64,000 nucleotides of DNA from Hafnia psychrotolerans (GCF_014639435.1 NZ_BMFZ01000005.1:248001-312000), one strand, 5' to 3'. Positions 28,486-38,816 are shown, counted from the stretch's first letter. Notes: generated by a model not told the origin, from the letters alone. A program made the numbers and translations.

Positions 28486-30138
28486 ATGTCTAAATTTTTC
28501 ATGAATGACCGTAAGAATCTTATTAACGACGTGATTGAAGGCGCAATCTTGGCCTCACCCTACAAAAATCTCGCCAAACTGGATATCGATCCGGCCATCC
28601 GCGTGGTGGTGCGCAGCGACTGGGATAAGAAAAAAGTCGCGCTGATTTCCGGCGGGGGTTCAGGGCATGAACCTGCGCACGTCGGTTTCGTCGGCAAAGG
28701 CATGTTGACTGCCGCTGTGTGTGGTGACGTGTTTGCCTCGCCAAGCGTGGATGCCGTACTCAATGCCATCGTGGCGGTAACCGGTGAATCCGGTTGTTTG
28801 CTGATCGTTAAAAATTATACCGGCGACCGTCTTAACTTCGGCCTGGCGGCGGAAAAAGCCAAAAACCTCGGTTATAAAGTCGATCTGGTGATGGTGTCTG
28901 ATGATATTGCCTTGCCCGACAACAAGCAGCCGCGCGGTATTGCCGGCACGGTGCTGGTACATAAAATTGCCGGTTACGCGGCCGAACGCGGTAAATCGCT
29001 CAAAGCCGTAACGGATGCAGCGCAAAAAGCCATTGATGCTATTTCAAGTATCGGCGTGGCGATGGCCGGTTGCAGTCTGCCGGGCGACAACAGTGAAGAA
29101 GATGAAGAGAACCGTATTTCTGCCGGGCAGGTTGAACTCGGTTTAGGCATTCACGGTGAGCCTGGTGTGTCTATTCTCAAAACCCAAAACAGTGAAAAAG
29201 TCATCGCTACGCTGGTGGGGAAACTCCAGGAACCGCTGAAAAAGAGCGACAAACTGGCGTTGCTTATCAACAATCTTGGCGGTGTTTCTCCACTGGAGAT
29301 GAACCAACTGACCAAAGAGTTAGTGCACTCTGCGCTAGGTAAATCCATTCGTTATCTGATCGGTCCTGCGGCGATGGTCAGTGCGTTGGATATGAAAGGT
29401 TTTTCACTGTCGGCCATTGTCCTGAATGATGATATCGAGAAAGCCTTGCTGGCAGATGTGCAAGCCTCCGGCTGGCAGCCGCTGGTCAAACTGGAAAAAC
29501 TCCCCACACAGAAAGCGAAAAAAATCGGCCAGAAAGTGAAAGTGAAGGCATCGGCCAATGCCGCAGTCGGCAACATTGTCGAGACCATCACCCAAACCCT
29601 ATCAGGGCTTGAAGACGAGCTGAATAAGCTGGACGCCAAAGTGGGCGATGGCGATACCGGTTCCACCTTTGCGTCAGGTGCTCGTGATATTCATCAGCAG
29701 AACAAAGGCAAGAAATTGCCGCTCAACGATCTGCCGGCATTACTGACATTGGTGGGTGACAGGCTCGCAACGGTGATGGGCGGCTCCAGCGGCGTGCTAA
29801 TGTCGATCTTCTTTACCGCTGCAGGGCAAAAGGCACAGGAAGGCAAAAAAGTGGCCGATGCGCTGCTGTTTGGTCTTGAGCGCATGAAACATTATGGCGG
29901 TGCGAATCTGGGTGATCGTACCTTGATTGACGCGCTGCAACCGGCACTGGAAGCGCTCGGTAAAAAGAATGATCTCACCGCTGCCGCCAAAGCAGCGGCA
30001 AAAGGCGCGAAAGAGACTGCCAGCATGAAAAAAGCCAATGCGGGCCGCTCTTCTTACCTCAACAGCAGCAGCCTAAAAGGGGTGAAAGACCCAGGCGCGG
30101 TGGCAGTAGAAAAAGTCTTCGAAGCACTGGCTAAGTAA
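28486..30138 (+). CDS. dhaK: ATP-dependent dihydroxyacetone kinase (DhaK-DhaL fusion)
   Basis: The enzyme phosphorylates dihydroxyacetone to dihydroxyacetone phosphate using ATP. It is a single chain of 550 residues, the Citrobacter type, not the PEP-dependent DhaKLM of E. coli. The DhaK domain (1-335) has GGGSGHEPAHVG at 56-67 and the substrate-binding His223 in GIHGEPG. The DhaL nucleotide domain (from about 355) has VGDGDTGST at 386-394 and MGGSSGVLMS. No glycerol dehydrogenase or dha regulator is adjacent, so it probably works as a stand-alone scavenging enzyme. It lies 84 bp after sdaB and could be read from it. Confidence 0.93.
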   Translation: MSKFFMNDRKNLINDVIEGAILASPYKNLAKLDIDPAIRVVVRSDWDKKKVALISGGGSGHEPAHVGFVGKGMLTAAVCGDVFASPSVDAVLNAIVAVTGESGCLLIVKNYTGDRLNFGLAAEKAKNLGYKVDLVMVSDDIALPDNKQPRGIAGTVLVHKIAGYAAERGKSLKAVTDAAQKAIDAISSIGVAMAGCSLPGDNSEEDEENRISAGQVELGLGIHGEPGVSILKTQNSEKVIATLVGKLQEPLKKSDKLALLINNLGGVSPLEMNQLTKELVHSALGKSIRYLIGPAAMVSALDMKGFSLSAIVLNDDIEKALLADVQASGWQPLVKLEKLPTQKAKKIGQKVKVKASANAAVGNIVETITQTLSGLEDELNKLDAKVGDGDTGSTFASGARDIHQQNKGKKLPLNDLPALLTLVGDRLATVMGGSSGVLMSIFFTAAGQKAQEGKKVADALLFGLERMKHYGGANLGDRTLIDALQPALEALGKKNDLTAAAKAAAKGAKETASMKKANAGRSSYLNSSSLKGVKDPGAVAVEKVFEALAK

Positions 30139-30158
30139 CGCCACCAGCGAAAAGTCTC

Positions 30159-30192
30159 ACGGCCTGCCCGGTTGCCCGGCAGGCCGTTTTTT
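30159..30192 (+). terminator. Rho-independent terminator after dhaK
   Basis: ACGGCCTGCC pairs with GGCAGGCCGT, followed by six T. It separates dhaK from the convergent SulP gene. Confidence 0.92.
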
Positions 30193-30210
30193 ATAATGAG
30201 CCGGCAGGTA

Positions 30211-31692
30211 TTAACCCGGCCAGCGATCCAGAGTAATACCTCGCCCGGAAGCTTTTGCGCCAAATTCAGACAGTACGGCTTTAACGTCAGGATCAATGTA
30301 GTCGGCGTTGTCTTGCTCGACACGTACCACACTGTTGTCCGGTATTTCGGCCAGTAAACTCTGCAACCGCGGGTTGTGCAGGAAAGTCAGGTTCTGTTGA
30401 AAACGTACCACGTAGTGATTATCGTAACGTGTTAGCTGTAACGCATTGCGGTGACTTTTGTAGGTGCTTGACAACAGCTGGGCCAGTAAACCGATACCTA
30501 TACCCGCCAGCATCCCGAACACTAAAATCCCCGCCAGCGTGGCCAGAAACGGTAAAAATTGCGGCAGGCCAAGACGCCACTGCGCAATGAACAACTCGGG
30601 TGAAGCCAATTTATACCCGGTATACAGCAAAACGGCCGCCAGACAGGCCAGTGGAATGGTATTCAACAGATCACTGAAAAACATGCCGCACAGCAGGAGA
30701 AGAACCCCATGCAGCAGTATGGATATCTTGCTACGTGCGCCAGTATTGACGTTAACCGAACTGCGTACAATCACGGCGGTGATCGGCAGGCCGCCCAGAA
30801 AGCCGCTCACCAGATTACCGATGCCTTGTGCACGCATCTCCTTGTTTGGCGACGGTGCTGGCGTCTGCTCTTTCAGCTTTTTCAGCGCTTCCTGGCTGAG
30901 CAATGTTTCCAGGCTGGCAACCAGGGCCAGCGTGGCCGCGATGATATAAACCTGCGGGTTATTCCATGCACTCCAATTAGGTTTCTCCAACTGCGCGGTG
31001 ACTTCATCGAAACTGTCGAATTTAGGCAAAGCAATTCGCGGCAGCGACTGCATGGCGTCCGGCAGAATGCGGTCACCCAAGATCACCGCCAGACTTCCCC
31101 ACAGCACGGCAATCAGCGGACCAGGAATGTAGGTCATCAATTTGATGCGTTTGAAGGGTGCCGTCGTCCACACCCACAAAATCAGTAATGCCACCATCGC
31201 GATCCATAGCGAGGCTGGCGAAATGCTGACAGACGGATCAGCGATTAACGCTTTCAGGCCGCCATCCCCCTCATAACCCAACGCGACCGGAATTTGTTGC
31301 AGGATAAGCAACACGCCGATCGCCGCCAACATGCCCTGAATGACGGAGCCAGGGACCAGCGAGACGAAGCGGCCAGCCTTCACAATACCAAAGATAATTT
31401 GCAGCACGCCCGCCAACATGAGTGCCAGCAATAGGGTAGAAAAGGAACCGAGGGTATGCATCGCGCCGACCACAATGGTGACTAAACCTGCTGCCGGACC
31501 GCTAACGGCAAAGCGCGACGGGCTGAGCAGCGTGACCAGCACACCACCGATAACGCCGGTGAGTAAGCCAACAAAAGGCGGCATTCCACTCGCCTGAGCA
31601 ATGCCAAGACTCAGCGGTAAGGCCACCAGAAACACAACAATGCCGGCGGGAATGTCATAGCGCAGAGTGGAAAAACTAAGATGTTTACTCAT
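30211..31692 (-). CDS. SulP-family anion transporter, probable bicarbonate importer
   Basis: An inner membrane SulP (SLC26-like) transporter of 493 residues. The start is placed at the ATG at 31690-31692 (MSKHLSFSTLRYDIPAG), not the longer in-frame opening. The first helices carry the SulP signature (ALPLSLGIAQASGMPP and GLLTGVIGGVLVTLLSPS), 10-12 hydrophobic segments follow, and a short STAS-like tail (about the last 70 residues: VVRFQQNLTFLHNP) closes it. Its start overlaps the carbonic anhydrase stop by eight bases, so they are translated together. That pairing suggests HCO3- transport; sulfate cannot be excluded. Confidence 0.88.
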   Translation of the reverse strand: MSKHLSFSTLRYDIPAGIVVFLVALPLSLGIAQASGMPPFVGLLTGVIGGVLVTLLSPSRFAVSGPAAGLVTIVVGAMHTLGSFSTLLLALMLAGVLQIIFGIVKAGRFVSLVPGSVIQGMLAAIGVLLILQQIPVALGYEGDGGLKALIADPSVSISPASLWIAMVALLILWVWTTAPFKRIKLMTYIPGPLIAVLWGSLAVILGDRILPDAMQSLPRIALPKFDSFDEVTAQLEKPNWSAWNNPQVYIIAATLALVASLETLLSQEALKKLKEQTPAPSPNKEMRAQGIGNLVSGFLGGLPITAVIVRSSVNVNTGARSKISILLHGVLLLLCGMFFSDLLNTIPLACLAAVLLYTGYKLASPELFIAQWRLGLPQFLPFLATLAGILVFGMLAGIGIGLLAQLLSSTYKSHRNALQLTRYDNHYVVRFQQNLTFLHNPRLQSLLAEIPDNSVVRVEQDNADYIDPDVKAVLSEFGAKASGRGITLDRWPG

Positions 31693-32320
31693 GGTCAGGA
31701 CTCCCGTCAGCACTTTGCTGCACCAAAGGTTTGAGATGACCGCTGTGCAGGTCGTAGACGCAGCCGAAAACGTGCAGCGGCTTGCCTTCCCGCCAGGTGG
31801 CCTGAACCGGCGCAGTGGCAATCAGCGTGGCGAATTGAGTCAGAACGTTGGCTTCAACCAACAGGTTAAGTCGCTCGCTGTCATTCCCCTTCGCACGCTG
31901 GAAATCCTCCAGGGGTTCTTGCAGCGCGTGGCGTAAATGATGGATACGGCGGGATAAGGCGCTGTCTTCTGCTGCCAGGGGCATTTCAGGTAATTGCACC
32001 GCCGCCTGCACCCCGCCACAGCCATAGTGACCACACAAAATAATGGCCGACACCTTCAGATACTCCAGCGCATATTGCAGCACGCTGATCAGATTATCGT
32101 CTTCGGCAATGACCATATTGGCAATGTTGCGATGCACAAAGAGTTCACCGGGATATGCACCGGTCAGGACTTCGGCCGGAACGCGGCTGTCAGAACAGCC
32201 TATCCACAAGGTATGGGGTTGCTGCGGTTGGGCGGTGAGTTGGAAGTAGTCAGGATCGCTCTGACGCTGTTTCTGCGCCCAGCTGCGGTTACGTGCCAGA
32301 AGAGGTGTCAATGTTGTCAC
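31685..32320 (-). CDS. Beta-class carbonic anhydrase
   Basis: Interconverts CO2 and bicarbonate. The 211 residues contain the zinc and active-site residues Cys42, Asp44, Arg46 (CSDSRVPAE) and His98, Cys101 (GHYGCGGV), so the enzyme should be active. Length and sequence are near CynT/Can of E. coli. The start codon is GTG, with a weak GAGAGA ribosome site. The last eight bases are shared with the SulP gene start. Presence next to a SulP carrier suggests a bicarbonate supply module. Confidence 0.95.
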   Translation of the reverse strand: MTTLTPLLARNRSWAQKQRQSDPDYFQLTAQPQQPHTLWIGCSDSRVPAEVLTGAYPGELFVHRNIANMVIAEDDNLISVLQYALEYLKVSAIILCGHYGCGGVQAAVQLPEMPLAAEDSALSRRIHHLRHALQEPLEDFQRAKGNDSERLNLLVEANVLTQFATLIATAPVQATWREGKPLHVFGCVYDLHSGHLKPLVQQSADGSPDHE

Positions 32321-32669
32321 AGTGTGATTCTCTCGGTCTGAGGGACAAACGGGGATTGAGCCCGTCTGCCCAGGGCCATAAACGTATAAACATAAGCGTT
32401 CTTTAATTACGGTTTGAAGCTTATTTATACACTTTCTAACATGTTAGTTGGCCATTCAGCATAAGGAAAATCTTAGAGTGATGGGATTTTGCTCACGCTA
32501 TCATGGCAGTGCGTATAAAAAATGTTGATATTGCGCAGGTTAATGTGCTTCTTGCCCACATATCACGCGGCCTCACCGTATAATCCCCCGCCTCAAATTC
32601 TTTGGCTATCAAGCGCTTTTACATAAGAAAAACTTATCTATAAATTGTTTTTTTGTATGAAGAGACCTC
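32321..32669. other. Divergent promoter region between carbonic anhydrase and ygiQ
   Basis: 349 bp without a convincing gene. Both flanking genes read outwards, so it should hold two promoters; none could be fixed with confidence. It is AT-rich near the ygiQ start. Confidence 0.4.
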
Positions 32670-34844
32670 ATGTCCACCAGCCTGATCCAACCCGATCGTC
32701 ACCTGTTTTCTTACCCGCTCTACTGGGCTGAATGTTTTGGCACGGCCCCTTTTCTGCCGATGTCGCGCGAGGAGATGGTTCGACTTGGCTGGGACAGTTG
32801 CGATGTGATCGTGGTAACGGGTGACGCCTATGTTGATCATCCGAGTTTCGGTATGGCGATTGTGGGAAGGATGCTGGAAGCACAAGGCTATCGTGTGGGG
32901 ATCATTGCTCAACCTGACTGGACCAGCAAAGAGGACTTCATGCAGCTCGGCAAGCCGAATCTGTTCTTTGGCGTCACGGCTGGCAATATGGACTCAATGA
33001 TCAACCGTTATACGGCGGATCGAAAATTGCGCCATGATGATGCCTACACGCCGGATGATAAAGGCGGGATGCGCCCGGATCGCGCGACTGTGGCTTATAC
33101 GCAGCGCTGCAAAGAAGCATTTAGTGATGTACCGGTGCTGCTTGGGGGCATCGAAGCCAGCTTACGGCGCATTGCGCACTATGATTACTGGTCGGACACT
33201 GTTCGCCGTTCAGTGCTGGTAGATTCCAAGGCTGACATGTTGATCTATGGTAATGGCGAACGACCGTTAGTCGAAGTGGCGCATCGGCTGGCGGTGGGAG
33301 AGAAGATCACCGACATCGTTGACGTACGTAATACGGCCATCATGCGCAAAATAGCGCTGACCGGCTGGAGCGGGGTTGACTCTACCCGCCTCGACAAACC
33401 TGGCCGCATTGAACCTATCATGAACCCGTACGGTGAAGATCTGCCGTGCTCCGAAGGTGTATTGCCTGACCCCGACGGCCCTCAACCGATCAACGTTCGC
33501 GCACCAAAACCAAAGCCGTGGGAGAAAACCTATGTGCTGCTGCCGTCATTTGAGAAAGTCAAAAACGACAAAGTGATGTACGCCCATGCGTCGCGCATTT
33601 TGCATCATGAAACCAACCCTGGCTGCGCACGTGCGCTGATGCAAAAACATGGTGATCGCTATGTGTGGATCAATCCGCCAGCCATCCCGCTGGCGACCGA
33701 CGAAATGGATTGGGTCTTTGCCCTGCCCTTCCAGCGCGTGCCCCACCCATCCTACGGCCAGGCACGTATTCCGGCCTATGACATGATCCGCTTCTCAGTC
33801 AATATCATGCGTGGGTGTTACGGAGGCTGCTCGTTCTGTTCCATCACCGAACACGAAGGGCGCATTATCCAGAGTCGCTCGGAAGCGTCGATTGTCAAAG
33901 AGATTGAAGAGATCCGTGACCGGGTTCCGGGCTTTACCGGCGTCATCTCCGATCTCGGTGGTCCAACCGCGAATATGTACATGTTGCGCTGCCAGTCACC
34001 CCGTGCCGAACAAACCTGTCGCCGGGCCTCATGTGTCTACCCCGATATCTGTCACCACATGGACACCAATCATGAACCCACCATCAAACTGTATCGCCGT
34101 ACACGAGCACTACCCGGTATCAAAAAAATCCTGATCGCCTCCGGTGTGCGTTACGACCTTGCGGTACAGGATCCTTTGTATATCAAGGAGCTGGCTGAGC
34201 ATCATGTGGGGGGTTATCTGAAGATCGCGCCGGAACATACCGAGGCCGGACCGCTATCAAAAATGATGAAACCGGGCATGGGCAGCTATGATCGTTTCAA
34301 AAAACTGTTTGATCACTATTCCAAACTGGCGGGCAAAAAGCAGTATCTTATCCCCTACTTTATTTCAGCACATCCAGGCACCCGTGATGAAGATATGGTC
34401 AATCTGGCACTGTGGCTGAAAAAGAACAGTTTCCGGTTAGATCAGGTGCAGAACTTCTACCCGTCTCCGCTCGCCAGCGCTACCACGATGTATCACAGCG
34501 GCAAAAATCCACTGAATAAGGTTGATTATAAAAGTGAAGATGTGGTGGTGCCAAAAGGGGATCGTCAGCGCCGCCTGCATAAAGCACTACTGCGCTATCA
34601 TGATCCTCTCAACTGGCCGGTGATCCGTGCAGGGCTGAACGCATTGGGTCTCAAGCATCTGGTTGGCAGCCGTGCTGATTGCCTGATCCCGGCTGAAAAC
34701 ACCGAAGATCGGGCTAAAGGTCATACCTCCCACAGATCGAAATTTACCAGCAGCCCTGCGGCTACCCGCTTTACCGGCGCTCCCGGTGTCATTCAACCCG
34801 CAGCGAAAAGAAAGCCGGTCAGTCGGGGTAAAAAACCGGTATAA
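32670..34844 (+). CDS. ygiQ: Radical SAM protein YgiQ
   Basis: A cytosolic radical SAM enzyme of the UPF0313/YgiQ family; the reaction is not known. The 724 residues (739 in E. coli) start with [20 protein letters not shown]. The N-terminal part looks like a cobalamin-binding domain ([17 protein letters not shown]). The [4Fe-4S] motif CX3CX2C is at Cys383, Cys387, Cys390. The C-terminal domain with [19 protein letters not shown] is the DUF3362 hallmark. The basic tail ends in RGKKPV. Confidence 0.95.
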   Translation: MSTSLIQPDRHLFSYPLYWAECFGTAPFLPMSREEMVRLGWDSCDVIVVTGDAYVDHPSFGMAIVGRMLEAQGYRVGIIAQPDWTSKEDFMQLGKPNLFFGVTAGNMDSMINRYTADRKLRHDDAYTPDDKGGMRPDRATVAYTQRCKEAFSDVPVLLGGIEASLRRIAHYDYWSDTVRRSVLVDSKADMLIYGNGERPLVEVAHRLAVGEKITDIVDVRNTAIMRKIALTGWSGVDSTRLDKPGRIEPIMNPYGEDLPCSEGVLPDPDGPQPINVRAPKPKPWEKTYVLLPSFEKVKNDKVMYAHASRILHHETNPGCARALMQKHGDRYVWINPPAIPLATDEMDWVFALPFQRVPHPSYGQARIPAYDMIRFSVNIMRGCYGGCSFCSITEHEGRIIQSRSEASIVKEIEEIRDRVPGFTGVISDLGGPTANMYMLRCQSPRAEQTCRRASCVYPDICHHMDTNHEPTIKLYRRTRALPGIKKILIASGVRYDLAVQDPLYIKELAEHHVGGYLKIAPEHTEAGPLSKMMKPGMGSYDRFKKLFDHYSKLAGKKQYLIPYFISAHPGTRDEDMVNLALWLKKNSFRLDQVQNFYPSPLASATTMYHSGKNPLNKVDYKSEDVVVPKGDRQRRLHKALLRYHDPLNWPVIRAGLNALGLKHLVGSRADCLIPAENTEDRAKGHTSHRSKFTSSPAATRFTGAPGVIQPAAKRKPVSRGKKPV

Positions 34845-34860
34845 GTGAATCACTGACCGG
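34830..34860 (-). terminator. Terminator on the minus strand overlapping the ygiQ end
   Basis: CCGGT (34836-34840) pairs with ACCGG (34856-34860), with an inner AGTGA-A-TCACT stem. Read on the minus strand the hairpin is followed by six T (34835-34830), inside the ygiQ 3' end. It suits the leftward diguanylate cyclase gene. Confidence 0.6.
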
Positions 34861-35081
34861 GCTGTTATCAGTATTGGCTGGCATCGACGACTCATGGCAT
34901 TAGGGGTAAAGGGCTGTAGAGAATTCAGGATATTCACGTAGGGACATAAGATCGAATGGGTAGGGATATTTGGTAGGGTTATGCAGTACCGTTCTTTAAC
35001 GCATGTCAGGGTCAAGCATGATACGACTTAATTTATCAACACGGCCTGACTTATAGGTAAAGATAACAATGAGGTAGCCAT

Positions 35082-36173
35082 TCACTGTGCCACTTTTTCG
35101 GCCTTTCTCACCGGAGATTGATCCCATGCGTAGGAAATTTTATTGCGCCCGCTATTTTTTGCCAAATAAAGGGATTGGTCGGCAGCACTTAGCGCTGTTT
35201 CGAAGTCTCCTTTCACTAAGACAGATAACCCTGCGCTAACCGTCACCTTCGTCGACACCTCAGCATTAAAATGATGGGGGATGTTCAGATCGAGAACCTG
35301 ACGTTGAATACGCCCAGCCATGCGGATAGCGCACTCCTGATTGACGTCAGATATCAGCACCAGAAACTCTTCGCCACCATAGCGCACCACGACATCCCGC
35401 GAGCGGACAGCGTCGCGTATGGCCGCAGAGACCTGAACCAGTGCCAGATCCCCCATGCTGTGACCATAATTGTCGTTATAGGCCTTGAAGTGGTCAATAT
35501 CCAGCAACATAACATAATGACTGGCCTCCTGTTGGCTTAACAATGTCCCCAGCTTGTTCTGTAACCCGCGCCGATTGTACAGCCCGGTGAGTGGGTCAAG
35601 CATGCTTAGATCGCTAAACTTCTCTCTTTCAGTATATAAATTGGCCACCAGCCGGCGCGTGAAAGCATCGCTGCGCCTGAGCATAAAATGGTGCAAAGAG
35701 AGGCCAATCAGTGGCAGGGCAATCGTGAATACTATTTTACCGGTGTGGTTGAAATCATCTAATAAAATGACAGCAATAGAGGATGGTGCTGCATGAAGGC
35801 AAAAACCCAGAAAATTATCCGTTAAGGCAATAGCACTGATAAAAAACACGCTGAGTAAACTGACCAGCAGGAAGTTATTATCCACCTGCCCCATTTGCTC
35901 AAAGCGCAGAGAAATATGCCATGCCCATAAGATACCGACAGTGATTGAACAGAAATTTAAATAGGGCGAGCTATTTTTCTTGTTAAAATAAGTAAAGATA
36001 AATCCCAAGATGCAGAAAGCAAAGATCATGGCCAGAGGTAAGGTGATTTTTAATGTTTTTAATGTCGGATTCAATATGGCGAAGAGTGCTGAAGCACTAT
36101 TTAAAAAAAAGAATAACAACATCGAAAGATGGTGTTTACTTTTAAGCAACTCATCATAGGAATGAAATATCAT
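35082..36173 (-). CDS. Membrane diguanylate cyclase (GGDEF)
   Basis: Probably makes the second messenger c-di-GMP. The start is set at the ATG at 36171-36173, giving 363 residues; the frame is open 67 codons further upstream, with no other evidence for coding. Six hydrophobic segments between residues 17 and 165 form a membrane sensor of unknown ligand. The GGDEF domain spans 189-345. It has DPLTGLYNRRG, the intact active site GGEEF at 266-270, and the allosteric I-site RSRD at 257-260, correctly five residues ahead. It should therefore be active and feedback-inhibited by c-di-GMP. c-di-GMP commonly controls exopolysaccharide and motility, but no link to the nearby locus is shown. Confidence 0.9.
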   Translation of the reverse strand: MIFHSYDELLKSKHHLSMLLFFFLNSASALFAILNPTLKTLKITLPLAMIFAFCILGFIFTYFNKKNSSPYLNFCSITVGILWAWHISLRFEQMGQVDNNFLLVSLLSVFFISAIALTDNFLGFCLHAAPSSIAVILLDDFNHTGKIVFTIALPLIGLSLHHFMLRRSDAFTRRLVANLYTEREKFSDLSMLDPLTGLYNRRGLQNKLGTLLSQQEASHYVMLLDIDHFKAYNDNYGHSMGDLALVQVSAAIRDAVRSRDVVVRYGGEEFLVLISDVNQECAIRMAGRIQRQVLDLNIPHHFNAEVSTKVTVSAGLSVLVKGDFETALSAADQSLYLAKNSGRNKISYAWDQSPVRKAEKVAQ

Positions 36174-36462
36174 TAAAAATTCACTCTGGTAACCGGTGGT
36201 CTTCTGAATAGATAAGGATGATGCACCTATCTTCAGTCGTACGCTGCTTATTCCGAGAAGAAAAATAAGTGGCAAGATGCGAAAACGCAAGAAGTAACCC
36301 TGCGTTATTATTTCAATTGAATGAAAATAAAAACATCTGGCGCTAAAATTACCACTTTTGGCATTGAGTGTCACTCAGCGGGATGGTTGACAGGTAAAAA
36401 GGTGCATGATGAGAAAAATTCCTATATGTTATTAGTTCTCATTATCATTAATGGCCTAAATC

Positions 36463-36747
36463 ATGATCGCAGCAATGGTAACAGTGTGTGGAATGTGGGG
36501 CGTGAGCTGGTTTTTTGGCAAGAGTCTGACCAGCGGATGGGGGGTATTACTCCCTTGCGGGCTGTTACCTTTTTTGGCATTGGCGGATTTATCTCTGGAA
36601 CAACTGCGTATGCTGGTGGTGGTTGCCATGCTGGCCACGCTGGTCATGCTGTTACATAAAACGTTGCGTCACTACATGCTGCTGCCGTCATTCGTCGCAG
36701 TAGCAGGAGGGTTGGTAGCGTTATGGCTTAACGTCAACCTGCTATAA
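36463..36747 (+). CDS. Small membrane protein, DUF1435-like
   Basis: 94 residues, mostly hydrophobic, with three to four membrane segments and the motif SGWGVLLPCGLLPFLALAD. This resembles the enterobacterial DUF1435 family of unknown function, judged from memory only. The start is uncertain: in-frame ATGs at 36463, 36475 and 36493 all lack a strong ribosome site. It is divergent from the diguanylate cyclase gene. A competing frame at 36321-36659 looks like an antisense reading. Confidence 0.6.
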   Translation: MIAAMVTVCGMWGVSWFFGKSLTSGWGVLLPCGLLPFLALADLSLEQLRMLVVVAMLATLVMLLHKTLRHYMLLPSFVAVAGGLVALWLNVNLL

Positions 36748-37035
36748 CAACCGAAAAAATTTACTTATGTCACTTTTTATTATTGCGTTTAGAGAATGAC
36801 TTGATTATTCACCTGAAATAAATATATAGCAGCAGTTACACAAAATTATTTATCATGTTCATTTCCAGACAAAATAAACGAATATCTATCACTCTTCCTT
36901 TGCCTATAAATAATCATCATAACGTCAGCACCTCATCTCTTCCCTGTGCCTGTTAAAAACATAACGTCATCACTAATACAGAGTGAGTGACATTCCCTGG
37001 CATATCTTTAACATTCAGTACGGGCATGATCAAAT

Positions 37036-37908
37036 CTACAATAGCTTCAGCAGATGCATAGCCGCTTTACCATTATCATTACGCCGCCACGCCAGTGCGA
37101 CCTGGGTGATGAGCGGCGGACCGGTGAGCGGCAGGCAGGTGACATTCTTATCATCGATTTTCCCCAGTGACGCAGGGACGACCGCGTAACCAAAACCGGT
37201 GGCGACCATGCTGATGGCCGAAGTGACCTGCGGCGATTGTTGCCCGAGCTTAGGCGTAAAACCGGCCTCATTACAGGCGGCGATCACCGAGTCATACAGG
37301 CTTGGAGCGACGTCCCTTGGAAAGGTGATCAGCGATTCATCTTTCAACGCCACCAGCGCGACATCCTCCTTCTGTGCTAACGGGTGCGCACTCGGCAGTG
37401 CCACCACCATCGGCTCAAAATCAATAACCCGGCAGGCAAAATCTTTACTGCGCTCACAGGGCAGGCGGATGAATGCCACGTCGATAGCGCCGTCTGCCAG
37501 CGCGGTCATCAACCCCGACATCTCCCTCTCCTGCGGCAATAACTCCATGCCCGGATAACTTTCGCGAAAGCGGTGCAACAGCGAAAACACTTGCGGATTA
37601 AAAGCGGTCGAACTGGCAAAGCCGATCCGCAACGTTCCGCTGACGCCACGCGCCACGCTGCGCGCACGTTCCAGTGCGGAATCGGTCAGCTTCAGGATAT
37701 TGACGGCATCGTCATACAGCGTTTTTCCCGCATCGGTCAGTTCAACACCCCGCGTGAGGCGGCGCAGTAAAGGCGCGCCGATTTCATGCTCCAGACGCTG
37801 TATTTGCTGGCTTAGCGGAGGTTGCGATATCCCCAGTTGTTCGGCGGCGCGGGTGAAATTCCCGGCATCGACCACTGCCACAAAATAACGCAGATGACGA
37901 AGTTCCAT
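37036..37908 (-). CDS. budR: LysR-type regulator of acetoin synthesis (BudR/AlsR-like)
   Basis: A 290-residue LysR protein with an N-terminal winged helix-turn-helix (MELRHLRYFVAVVDAGNFTR, QLGISQPPLSQQIQRLE) and a C-terminal effector domain. It is transcribed divergently from budAB, as in Klebsiella, Serratia and Bacillus (alsR). It should activate budAB in response to acetate and low pH, as its homologues do. The 104-bp gap holds inverted repeats of the kind bound by LysR proteins. The symbol follows the position and similarity. Confidence 0.88.
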   Translation of the reverse strand: MELRHLRYFVAVVDAGNFTRAAEQLGISQPPLSQQIQRLEHEIGAPLLRRLTRGVELTDAGKTLYDDAVNILKLTDSALERARSVARGVSGTLRIGFASSTAFNPQVFSLLHRFRESYPGMELLPQEREMSGLMTALADGAIDVAFIRLPCERSKDFACRVIDFEPMVVALPSAHPLAQKEDVALVALKDESLITFPRDVAPSLYDSVIAACNEAGFTPKLGQQSPQVTSAISMVATGFGYAVVPASLGKIDDKNVTCLPLTGPPLITQVALAWRRNDNGKAAMHLLKLL

Positions 37909-37943
37909 ATCAAAAACGTCTCAAAGTGAACACCTTGCCATAT

Positions 37944-37990
37944 TGGAACTCCTTGCTGAATGGAGTCAACCTTTAGTTAACAATGCTAAC
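37944..37990. promoter_or_regulatory. Putative BudR binding region between budR and budA
   Basis: ACTCC-N9-GGAGT (37948-37966), flanked by TTG and CAA, is an imperfect palindrome. A second, TTAG-N9-CTAA (37973-37989), lies just next to it. Two such boxes in a divergent LysR promoter are typical. SD GGAG for budA is at about 37...38 kb boundary, just before the ATG. Confidence 0.5.
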
Positions 37991-38012
37991 CATTTTCTGA
38001 CGGAGCGACAAC

Positions 38013-38816
38013 ATGACTTCCCATAACCTTCACCGCCATGACGCCCACAGCAACTGCTCTTGCGTGGCGGATATCACCCGCAGCGCCATGCAGCTTCAGC
38101 ACGATCATCCTGAGCGCGTCATTTATCAATCGTCAATGATGAGCGCCCTGCTGAGCGGGGTTTACGAAGGCAAGACCACCATGGCCGACCTGCTCGAACA
38201 CGGCGATTTTGGCCTCGGGACGTTCAACCATCTCGACGGTGAGCTGATTGCCTTTAATAGCAACATATTCCAGCTGCGCGGCGATGGTACCGCCCGCCGT
38301 GCCAGACCCGAGCAAAAAACACCGTTTGCAGTGATGACATTCTTCAATCCGACTAATGAATACCCTCTCGATAAACCGCACAGTCGCGATGATATCCATA
38401 AAATCATCGACGGTGTGCTCGCCAGCAATAACACCTTCTGCGCCCTGCGCATCGACGGTGTATTCAGCCGCGTGGAGACACGCACCGTGCCGGAACAGCA
38501 CCGCCCGTACAAACCCATGCTGGAGGCCATCGAGGCGCAACCGACCTTCCACATTGAACATAGCGAAGGGGTATTGATTGGTTTTCTGACCCCTGAATAC
38601 ATGCAAGGCATCAACGTTGCCGGCTATCACGAGCACTTTATCAACCGCGAGCGCAGCAGCGGCGGCCATGTGCTGGATTACCAGTTGGAAAGTGGCGTGC
38701 TGACCTTCGGCACCGTTGACAAGTTACTGATTGATTTCCCGACCGACCGCGACTTTAAGCAGGCCGATCTCAACCCTGGCAATCTGGATGACGCCATCCG
38801 TTCTGTTGAAAGTTAA
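38013..38816 (+). CDS. budA: Alpha-acetolactate decarboxylase
   Basis: Converts 2-acetolactate to acetoin, step two of the butanediol pathway. The 267 residues carry the three zinc-binding histidines His206, His208 (GYHEHF) and His219 (GGHVLDY). The short His/Asp-rich N-terminus is a little longer than in Klebsiella BudA. GGAG precedes the ATG. budB follows 31 bp downstream. No budC (butanediol dehydrogenase) is nearby. Confidence 0.97.
   Translation: MTSHNLHRHDAHSNCSCVADITRSAMQLQHDHPERVIYQSSMMSALLSGVYEGKTTMADLLEHGDFGLGTFNHLDGELIAFNSNIFQLRGDGTARRARPEQKTPFAVMTFFNPTNEYPLDKPHSRDDIHKIIDGVLASNNTFCALRIDGVFSRVETRTVPEQHRPYKPMLEAIEAQPTFHIEHSEGVLIGFLTPEYMQGINVAGYHEHFINRERSSGGHVLDYQLESGVLTFGTVDKLLIDFPTDRDFKQADLNPGNLDDAIRSVES

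Noticed and set aside
36321-36659. 112-codon plus-strand frame overlapping the DUF1435-like gene
   Set aside because: The translation is Gly/His-rich without membrane segments or family resemblance; the other frame has clear hydrophobic helices.
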